Shown: positions 29,409 to 37,370 of the stretch, one piece after another
How positions within the stretch are numbered: position 1 is the stretch's first letter
Layout: each line of letters starts with the position of its first letter
Assembly: GCA_021307315.1 (NCBI GenBank)
Contig: JAJSPD010000168.1
Location: forward strand, 1-37,370
DNA length: 37,370 bases
From: Bisporella sp. PMI_857
Taxonomy: Eukaryota; Ascomycota; Leotiomycetes; Helotiales; Helotiaceae
Direction of reading: 5' to 3'
Program-made: the position numbers and the translations under genes
The notes under the pieces: model-generated
Databases searched by the model: none
Told to the model about the DNA's origin: nothing
The model's input: the letters and a program-made list of their open reading frames with translations, nothing else

Positions 29409-31048
29409 ATGGCAGTCGCTCTTCCGGTGGACCGCCATGTGCAGAATGAAGCTCTTAGGATCATATACGCGTTTGAGGTAGTCGCTGCTGTTTTTATCAT
29501 GCTTCGGATATGGTCCAGATTTTTATTGCAAAAAGCGAGCTGGAGCACGTTGATGAAGTTGAGTGCGTCGCTGAGGGTCACTTAGCAGGAATGACCGCTG
29601 ACATCTTTAGGTGACTTATGTATGGGAATAGCATTCGTAAGGGCCATGGCAGCAAGAGGTAGTAACATATCTGATAGAACTCACAGGTCTTATCGATTGG
29701 AGAAACGATTGCTTTGGCGATGGGTATGTAACTGAACTCTCGTTGCTCAACCTCTTATCCATGGCGTCTAAACCAGCAAGCGCTTCAACTTGGGATCGAA
29801 AGACCTCTCTTTGGCGAGGACCTGGACATCCTGACCTCTTATTCTATACAATGACACATTCTGTGCAATCTGTCGCTCCACGAATAGAGTTTTAACACCT
29901 TTCGCAGTTACCAAACGAGGAGGGCTAGGCCTTCACATTACAGACATCATCGCTCTAACCCCTACATCTCTTGATGAACAAGTCATCACAAACAAATGGA
30001 ACATCTCCAATCAGCTCTTGTACAACCCCATTCTGGGTTTCGTCAAAGCTTCTATCCTTCTCTTATACCTCCGTCTTGTTGAGAGTATAAAGAATCTCCG
30101 TATGGCTTGCTACGGTATCATGGCATTCAATTTTGCCCTCATGATCTCCACTTTTATTGCCGATTTAATGCAGTGTCTCCCTGTAGAATACAATTGGAAC
30201 TCGCCATATATGGACATAGCTGCTCAGAAGGCCGCTGGCGCGGATCCTCTCACTGGTATGAAGGACGGTGTTGTTGTCAAGGGCGGAAAGTGCTTCCACC
30301 AGACCGACTTCTACGTTGCCACTGCGGGGCTAAGTCTCCTGACCGATATCATGGTGATGGCTATTCCGATCGCAATGGTTTGGGGTCTGCAGATGAAGTT
30401 AAAGAAGAAGATTATTGTCGTTGGAATCTTGACTCTAGGTCTTGCGTATGGTCTTCATCTCCTCAGCCTCTCATCTACCACTCCAAAAAAACATCAACTA
30501 ACAGTACTTTTCATTCCAGAGTCACCGCTGTCGGACTTGCCCGACTTCCCATCGTGCATTGGATGTTTTCTCCCAAAAACCCCGACCCCTTTTATACAAT
30601 CGGCTTCACAACAACCGCCATGGAAACTGGCCTCGCGATAGCCACCGCCTGCGTCCCGGACCTTGCCCCTCTTGGCGCACGTCTCTTCCCGGCCTACTTC
30701 GGCTCCTCTGCCTACCCTTCTAACTACCCCTCTAACCTCAGCCGCAAAGGCTACGCCGCTGAGTCCCGGGGAGCCGATATCTCGAAGGGCACTGTTCGGA
30801 GGAATAGAAGCATGGATGCAGACAGCGATGATGCGGGGAGTGGTGAGCTGTATATGATGCAAGGGTGGAGGGGTGAGGTGACGGCGGAAGTGAAGAGCGA
30901 CGCGAGGACAGTGACATTGGCGACACATGGAAGCGAGGAGGCGATTGTGCCGCCGCATGCTAAGGAGAAGGGGGGGATTACGAAGACGACGCAGTTTGTG
31001 ATTCAGAATGAGGCAGATGAGGAAGGGAAGAGGTGGAGTGCTGTTTGA
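29409..31048 (+). CDS. Rhodopsin-domain integral membrane protein (fungal seven-TM family)
   Basis: Best model has five exons: 29409-29562, 29611-29636, 29687-29723, 29908-30445 and 30520-31048, total 427 aa. The introns after exons 2-4 are sound (GTAAGG, GTATGT, and GTATGG with an AACTAAC branch). The exon 1 donor (GTGCGT) is the weakest point and the third intron is long (184 bp). Reading through gives helices such as ALRIIYAFEVVAAVFIMLRI, ISNQLLYNPILGFVKASILL and LLTDIMVMAIPIAMVWGL. The order and the QLLYNPILGFVKASILLLYL block are characteristic of the fungal rhodopsin family (satratoxin SC4/PTH11-like relatives). The C-terminal about 110 residues are a hydrophilic cytosolic tail. Function is unknown in most members. 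The opposite-strand oxidase starts 1.7 kb upstream. Confidence 0.8.
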
Positions 31049-31765
31049 GCTATCTGTTGATTTGAAGAGTAAGGTCGAGTCTATCCATTTGGCCCTATTT
31101 CTTCTCCATCATGTGCTAAAATATTACTATACTTCAACTGCCAAATAGTGCATCTTCTAGAATGCTTCATTTTAAGGAAAAGAAGGCGGGGGTCTCTTGT
31201 TAAGGCAACGAGCCTTTTGAGACATTTACTGTTTCTTTCCAGCGGCTTTGTCAGTTGTTTCTGCCCCTCTCCTTTAAGCCTATCTGCTAAGAACACCTGT
31301 CATACCTAATGTATCCCCCTCCTACTTATCTCACCCCTGGGCGGTACTGTATTCTCCTTATAATTCAGCGTAAAAACCTTAGATAGTTATTTCCTTTGAT
31401 ATACCCTTTTTGCACTCAATCCCCTGCTCCCCCTATACACCAGGCTGCAGTTGAATCATGACAGCATCATGGAAAACATCACTCAATATGTTGGCATTTA
31501 CTTAAATGTTTGTATTTGGCACAGGTAGCTCACCTTAACCCATCTACAGTCGCTAAAATCGAAGGGGCGAGCGGGAGTGCTAAGATATAAGTTAAGTTAG
31601 CGTGGGGCGTGAAACTCCTGCCAACTTTGAAGCCAATTAAAAAACTTTGAAAGTTTAAAATTATTTTGAGAGTTTAAAAAAAAAGTATGTATTTGTATAA
31701 TAAGTTAAATTTTAGCAACAAGTTTATCAACAAATAATTTACTATTTCTAATGCTGTATGTTTTT
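31049..31765. other. Boundary between gene-bearing and retrotransposon-rich DNA
   Basis: No gene. From about 31620 the composition becomes AT-rich (runs such as AGTTTAAAAAAAAAGTA), marking the start of the transposon block. The first part holds the 3' UTR of the rhodopsin-like gene. Confidence 0.5.
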
Positions 31766-31957
31766 TGTCACGATCACGATCCTATGGCCTGTAAGGGCGC
31801 TGAATAGGTGCTTCAATTACGAGAATACTAAACTAAGGAGGAAAGGTGTAGCTGTTGCTGTGGCATCCCTAACATAAAGACCATGACCACGTGACCGCCA
31901 TAGGCGAGCTGGTAAGCGAACCAATGGGCGTCTGGTGCGATATTGAAGACCGTGACA
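31766..31957 (-). repeat. 3' LTR of a minus-strand Ty3/gypsy element (element A)
   Basis: A 192-bp unit bounded by inverted TGTCACG (31766-31772) and CGTGACA (31951-31957). On the minus strand it is preceded by a polypurine tract GGAAGAGGGGGTAT (31971-31958), so this is the 3' LTR of an element running leftward. The partner 5' LTR is not in the window. Confidence 0.75.
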
Positions 31958-32884
31958 ATACCCCCTCTTCCAAATAAGCTCGTCCTCGAGCTTGAAAACC
32001 ATTTATGATACTTGATATCTATTTTTTACGGCCCGTTACGGCCATACTTTTGTTTAATACTGCTCTTTTTCAACCGTAACGTACTTGCGAGCTAGCTCGG
32101 CTTGTTGTTATTTTTTCTCGGCTCTGGATATTCATTACGTTTAGCGCACTTAAGCCAATACGTAAGATTTTTTGGTGGGCCAGGCTTGTTAGGATTGCTT
32201 TTGTAAAAGCTTTTAAAAGCTAACGGGCTATTTGTTAGAGCAGCTGTAGAGTACTATTTAGGATCGTTATTTTATTTTTTCTATTTGACTCGGTACTTCA
32301 GCGCTTTATTGACATGTCGAACAGCTAATACTTCTTGAACTTTATACTTTTTAGCGTTATTTACTATAACTAGTAGTAGATCAGAGTTGTTTTGGCTAAG
32401 TAACGGGTTGTTTGCGGCTTTTCGAAGCTTTTCGGCATAAAATACAAAGTGCACGCGTATAGAATCTGGTAGCTTTAGTTTGTACGAATAGCTTATTTGC
32501 TTTATAATCTCGAACGGGCTTTTTATTTGATTTGCCAGCTTGCGGCTCGGCTTGTGATTTTTTTAGCTTTTTGTCGATATTTATACAAAATCTTTTACTT
32601 CGAAATTAAGCTTTCGTCGGTGCTTATTAGCTTGTTTAGCGTATCGTTTTTGCGAACGAGCTATATTTTCGCGAGCTAAATCTCAAGAATTATAAATACG
32701 AGTTACTAGTGCTTTTGCTTTTTTTTTATTCAGTTTTTTTTTTAGTGTAAGCTTTTTTTTTTGCTTTGCTTTTACAAGTGTTTCTTAGTTAAATAACGTA
32801 CGCGTTTTGTAACTACGTTCCGTAAAAAAAAGAGATTGGCCGGTAGTTTTATACTACAAAGAAGCTTGCTGAAAATCGATAATA
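31958..32884 (-). pseudogene. Element A: decayed end of gypsy pol (chromodomain/C-terminal region)
   Basis: Minus-strand pieces read SNPNKPGPPKNLTYWLKCAK, followed by NEYPEPRKNNN (about 32205-32105), then KLEDELI just before the polypurine tract. These are the usual end of fungal gypsy pol after the integrase and chromodomain. Stops and AT bias show heavy decay. The rest of element A is interrupted by element B. Confidence 0.7.
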
Positions 32885-33143
32885 TGTAACGACGCAAGGA
32901 ATCACGGGCTAGAATAGAGGCATATGGGAGTGCGTACAATAGGCTGACAGTGATTGCCTTATAGGTCTACCTACGAAGGATACAAAAACATGAGGAACAA
33001 CTGTAGAGAGTGGGAGCAGGCCTTATATAGGCGACTCCGACTCTCCTCCGTATCGGCTCTGAAACCCCTCATACCCTGATCTTCAGCCTCCTGTTCCCGT
33101 GCCATGGCCTCCGTGTCGCACCTTGGGCATACCGGTTGTTACA
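32885..33143 (-). repeat. 3' LTR of gypsy element B
   Basis: A 259-bp unit bounded by TGTAAC (32885-32890) and GTTACA (33138-33143). A minus-strand polypurine tract AGAAGGGGGGTAA (33156-33144) abuts it, giving 3' LTR orientation. A TATA-like CTATATAAGG on the minus strand (33030-33021) fits a U3 promoter. Unlike the DNA on its left, the LTR is not AT-rich. Confidence 0.75.
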
Positions 33144-33501
33144 TTACCCCCCTTCTAGAGGAAGCTTGCCCTCAAGCTTCGAAATGAAGCGATTCAGTGC
33201 TGGTTCGGTGTGGTTTCGGTGTAAAAGTGGTTTATCGGTACTACAATACTAAGCGAACGCGGAAAACAATAAGAACTCACAACAATAGTAACGCTTGTAA
33301 GTCACTACTCTCAGTCAGATCCTATTCAGAATCACTTTTGTATTGTTTCTATTTATAATGAGTTTTTTGTGGGCCTTCAAATTATAAATATTCGCTTTCC
33401 TTTCAACTTCTTCTAAGCAACGACCACCACAACTATCACCGTAAGTAGTACTGTTTAAAGAGGCTTCGGCATAAATCCTCAATATTGATGCTTCGCAGAT
33501 C
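33144..33501. promoter_or_regulatory. Region between the element B LTR and the antisense gene
   Basis: Starts with the element's polypurine tract. It then acts as upstream region for the plus-strand gene at 33502. A GTAAGT (33440-33445) and TTCGCAG (to 33499) could bound a 5'-UTR intron. Confidence 0.4.
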
Positions 33502-34223
33502 ATGCTTTTACCTACTCTTTCCGGTGCGTTGGCTGCGGCTTACCGTGTGTACTGTTTCCGCTGCTTTCGGGCAAAAAAGAAGAACGAAGGGCACCAATGC
33601 TTGTTTGATCGGCTTTCATCAAAAAAGTGTAGTTATTGTACCGCACAGAATGCTTTCTGCGTACCTGTAAGTTCCGAACCTTATCCGTATTTCCTATTTG
33701 TTCACTTTTGGCATAAATCCCGTAGTACGTTTCTACCGAATTTGCTGCTTTTCAGGCAGCACAAAGTGTACAGATCCGTGCTGCGGCAGCAGCGTTAAAT
33801 GAAATCGTGTCGGTTAGTTCGGCGTCCATGCTCAAAACGCAACTCGATATGAGTTTTGCTTTGTTGGAAAAGACTCGTGCTTTTCGGTCTGAAGTGGCGG
33901 ACATGTCAATAGTAAATCGTCCGTATTTTATCCGAATTCGGTCTGACTACATTCAAGAGCTTTATAAGCTCAAAAAGATTGTAGTTGCGGTGCAGGCCTC
34001 CGTAGCTAGTATAGCTGCCGCCCGGCGTGCTACCGGTCGTGTCACCAAAGGAAAGGGACGGAAAGGCGGTCGGGTGAGTTCTCTCCGGGCCACCAACCCG
34101 TACGAAAATAAGAACAAAGATGAAGGAGAAGGAAAAGTAGAAAATCCGGCGGAGAAGAAAATCCTGCAACTGAGTAGAGAAGTGTTAAGCTTTGTTTCGA
34201 AAAGCAAGTCGGCATTTTCGTAG
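33502..34223 (+). CDS. Intact Cys-rich protein gene antisense within a decayed gypsy element
   Basis: Two exons: 33502-33666 and 33756-34223, with an 89-bp intron (GTAAGT donor, pyrimidine-rich TTTTCAG acceptor); 210 aa. The first exon encodes a six-cysteine cluster C-x2-C-x11-C-x9-C-x2-C-x6-C (YCFRCFRAKK ... KKCSYCTAQNAFC). Its second half has the C-x2-C-x6-C spacing of a Zn2Cys6 domain; a DNA- or RNA-binding role is an inference. Exon 2 is helical (LDMSFALLEKTRAFRSEVAD, then SDYIQELYKLKKIVVAVQAS) followed by a basic patch RVTKGKGRKGGR. It lies between the end of gypsy pol (about 34490, minus strand) and that element's 3' LTR, on the other strand. It has no stops or AT bias although the neighbouring pol is riddled. 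It could be an antisense additional ORF of the element, or a host gene caught between insertions. Confidence 0.7.
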
Positions 34224-34489
34224 TATAGACTTCGACAATACCTATTTACGAAAGTAGTTCCCTGTAACGAAATCGGTCTAGTGTTATTAGAAAGTCTATA
34301 TCGCAAAAATCGTTGACTTGGGCCTTAAATCAGAAAGTATTAGATTTGTCAATTGAATTGCTTTGTTTGTGTTATGTTTATACTGTAGTCTGTGACTATA
34401 ATTTAAAGTAAAATAAAGTCGAAGGATTGTCGGAGAAGATTCGGTATTGCTACGCTCGATTATTTGCCAAGTAATTATAATCTTTTTAG
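34224..34489. other. AT-rich spacer between the antisense gene and gypsy pol
   Basis: About 270 bp with no coding similarity on either strand. The composition change from the gene to this spacer is sharp. Confidence 0.5.
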
Positions 34490-37370
34490 CCAGACTTCCA
34501 AGCTGTAATCTACTTTGCAAGCCTACGAAAAGAGCCTGGCAATTGAAGGTTATTTGTATAAAAATCGCGGATCTTGTGCGGTGAACCTATAAAGTTGAAA
34601 ACAAAATACTATTCTAAGTCCGGATCGTAGCCGACTTAGCTTACTTGATATTTCAGAATGTTCTTGATTTTGCGCACCGCTTTGATATTTTCGACTTCCT
34701 ATTCTTCTTTTCTAGCAATTAGCTCTGCTTTTAGCTTAAAGTTCTTTTAGCCCGGTAACGAATTGTTTAAATCTTTAGTTAATACGTCGAGTGAAAAAAC
34801 GTTATAGATATTGGATTCAGCAAACAAAGCAAGCTTGTAAGCGTTGCTTACTTGTTCGGTAATTTCAAAAAGACTTATTTACTGTTCGGCTAGCTTTCGG
34901 CTAAGTCTATAGTTTTTCAGGTTCTTAGTTGACAAGTAGACTTTATTTGTAACTTTTTAGTCGATAGTTTTCCGGTACTTGTTTATCGAACGAAACATGC
35001 GTTTTTGAATTTTTAGTATATTTGTTTTGGCCAACTTTTATAATTCCTTTATGCGTTTAGCTAGTTTCTGTGCATCTTCGTAATTGAATTTTTCTAATAG
35101 AGTGTTAGCTTTTGGCGTATTCCAGTTCTAGCTTGTTTTAAAGTTAAGTCCGAACTTAAGCCGGTACAGTGCTATTCTAATAAAAAAGTGCAGAAAAGTC
35201 ATCTGTGTTTTGTTAATTATAAGAAACAGTTTGCTTTAGTTGTTTTGGTAATAATTGACAAAAAGTCGGAGTTTTTAATCGATATATTTGTTTATGATTT
35301 CGGTCTGGCCGTTTGTTTGCTTGTAGTAAGCAGTCGAAAGCTTGATTTTAACTCCAATAATTTTACAAAACTTATTTTAGAAAAAAAATACAAATTAAAG
35401 ACTTTTATTAAAGACTATCGACTTCGGAGTGTGTCCGAATCGATATATCTACTAAAAAAAAAAAGTTGCTACACTACGAGCGTCGATATTTTTGTAACAA
35501 AGAATCGTTACTGCGTTTTTCTTTAATCGATCAATAAAAACCAAAATAGTATCAAAGCCGTGCTTATTTTTAAAGAACTCTTTAAAGTTTATGCAAAAGT
35601 ACTACATCGAGTATGCAAGCACCGGTAAAAAGTGTAATAAACTTTGTTGCTTAGTTTAATTAAAGTAAGCTGCTTTGCAATTTTTACAATTTGCAACGTA
35701 TCGCTTACAGTCCGCACTTATACCGACTTAGTAGTACTTTAAAGCAAGCAACTAGTAAGTTTTAGTTCTACTTGAGTATGCGCTAAAAAGTTACTATACG
35801 CTTCTTGAATAAAACGAGTATATAAAAAAGTGTTTCGAAGTACACACAGCTTTTCTTTGTGTAGTAACAGCCGTTTTCGATGTAATAACTTTTAAGTAAA
35901 GTTTTTCGTAAGTCAAAAAAGACTTACAGTTAACTTGTTGTAGTTTAGTTACTAACTTTACGAAGTTTAAAACAAGTTTCGGAAAAGTTTCGGAATTTAA
36001 AAAAAATATGTTATAGTAAACATATATAGCTCGGCCAGTTCGGCATTAATTTAAAATCGAAACGACTAAGTTCCGAAAAGCACTTTAAAACGGCTGTTTT
36101 TTTGGCTTTTTTCTGTGCAGCTACGTTTTGTTTTTTTCGGCTGAAAATATTAGCTTTAAAGTTGTTTTTGCTTAACGTATATATAATCTTAAAGTTAAAG
36201 TCAAAAAAAACTTTATTTAGCGTACTTGTTTAGCTGTAAACACTTTAGTCGTTATAAAGTATTCTAATAACTTGTAATCTCGAGTAAACGTTAATTTAGC
36301 TTTAAACCGACATAAACTCGGGTCGCTATTTGCGGAATGCTTCTACAATAGCGTATAGCTTTTTGTCGTGGATTTCTAGTTTACTTTATACTTGACAAAC
36401 GTGCGAATAAAAGCCGACAAGTACTATTAGCTTTAAAAGTGTTTTTGAAAAATAATACGGCATAACTTGTTTAAAAAATCCGTTTTTAGTTTCGTAAAAA
36501 TTCGAGGTCGAAATAGTAAAAAGCTTAACGGCCAGCAAGCTTTTTCGCAAATTTCGAATACTTAATTACACTTTTTAAACTATACAAACGGTTTGTAAAG
36601 CGTGTAATCGTTGTTAGTAGTTTAGCTATTAAGCCGAAATTGCGAATAAACTGTCGGTAAAATCCGCAAAATCTTAAAAAAAACTTTACATTTGTAACGG
36701 TAGTAAGTCGAGCTCAGTTTTCCAACGCTTAGTTTTATTAAAATTTATTTTAGTTTTTCAGTCGTTAAAATGTATTTAAATACTTAGTTTTCGTAACGTA
36801 AAACTCGCATTTAACGATGTCGGCTTAAAGTCCGGCATTTCGAAGTTTTTGTAATACTTTTTTAACGTGTTCAATAAATAGTAAAGTTTTCGGAATAAAT
36901 AAAAATATTATCGAAGTATACTATGCAAAAGTCATTTAAATATTCTATTAGAACGTCGTTTATATACGCTAATACGTAGCAAGTCTATTATAAAGCAAAA
37001 AATAGCACTTTGCACTTGTAAATCCGTAGCGGTTTTGAACGTTGTGTATTTTTTAGACTTAAGTTTATTCGGATTCTGTAAAAAGTTAACGAATGTCGAG
37101 CTTTATAAATATTTTAGCTTTTAATACTCGGCTTAACAATTCGTCAATTCTTAAAATAAAGTAAAAGTCGTTTCGGAGTTAAAGCATTAAGCTTTCGGTA
37201 GTCGATACAAAAACGCAGACTACTGTTAAGCTTTTTAACAAATAAAACAAAAAACGCGAAAAAGCTTTTGCTGTAAACTATAAACTTTTGCTTAGTGTTT
37301 TAGCAAATACTTTTTTACCGCTTTCAGCTTTTCCGCGGATTGTCGGTACAAAAGAAAGAAATAGCTAAAC
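34490..37370 (-). pseudogene. Element B: RIP-like decayed Ty3/gypsy pol (RT, RNase H, integrase, chromodomain)
   Basis: The minus strand, read from the right edge, carries the gypsy order. Reverse transcriptase: SLRFCIDYRKLN (37222-37160), NDVLIEYLNDFCIVYFDN (36960-36910; the YxDD Asp is Asn). The RNase H stretch is too decayed to read clearly. Integrase: the CKNCK zinc part (about 35695-35680), then KHGFDTILVFIDR (35562-35525). Chromodomain region: AVRKIKNILKYQVS-stop-VGYDP (34680-34621), then SPHKIRDF. Trp codons replaced by stops and the strong AT bias fit RIP. The element continues past the window. Confidence 0.85.

Noticed and set aside
30494..30958. 154-codon minus-strand open frame
   Set aside because: It is antisense to the last exon of the rhodopsin-like gene, whose frame carries the family motifs.

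Overview
The window is nuclear DNA of a filamentous ascomycete, most likely a Leotiomycete (Helotiales-like). The evidence is short introns of about 50 bp with GTRNGT donors and CTRAY-type branch sites, several HET-domain genes, a HAK-type K+ transporter, a fungal rhodopsin-domain membrane protein, a secreted berberine-bridge-like oxidase, and Ty3/gypsy relics decayed by G-to-A/C-to-T changes that look like repeat-induced point mutation (RIP). The order-level assignment is an inference from overall similarity.

Layout. 1-1552 (minus): HET-domain gene cut by the window edge. 2071-2730: a 642-bp Mutator-type MITE with 83-bp terminal inverted repeats and a 9-bp target duplication. 3350-3742: a small spliced hypothetical gene. 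5309-7312: an intact HET gene. 7340-8800: two back-to-back relics, a broken HET gene and a broken bZIP-like gene. 9281-10159: a secreted Pro/Gln-rich protein with internal dibasic (Kex2-type) repeats. 10769-12390 (minus): remnants of a probable Zn2Cys6/AT-hook regulator. 12649-13406: a membrane RING-H2 protein whose last zinc ligand is created by splicing. 14416-17089: a five-exon HAK/KUP K+ transporter. 17588-18520 (minus): an unidentified pseudogene. 19189-21711: a four-exon TRK K+ transporter. 22377-24209: a macrodomain fused to a class-M sirtuin. 24377-24655 (minus): a decayed C2H2 finger. 25701-27717 (minus): a three-exon secreted FAD oxidase. 29409-31048: a five-exon rhodopsin-like membrane protein.

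From about 31.6 kb to the end the DNA is AT-rich and consists of nested minus-strand Ty3/gypsy relics. One element contributes its 3' LTR (31766-31957) and chromodomain end. A second, inserted into it, contributes its 3' LTR (32885-33143), chromodomain, integrase and reverse transcriptase. Between the second element's pol and its 3' LTR lies an intact, spliced, cysteine-rich gene on the opposite strand (33502-34223). It shows none of the decay of the pol beside it, and it is the most unusual object in the window.

Functional themes are K+ uptake (HAK plus TRK side by side), self/non-self recognition (three HET loci, one dead), ADP-ribosylation signalling (macro-SirTM) and secreted products. 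Broken regulator genes (bZIP, Zn2Cys6-like, C2H2) are scattered between intact genes, which suggests an accessory, rearranged and RIP-exposed region. All calls come from reading the sequence by eye; no database search was run.
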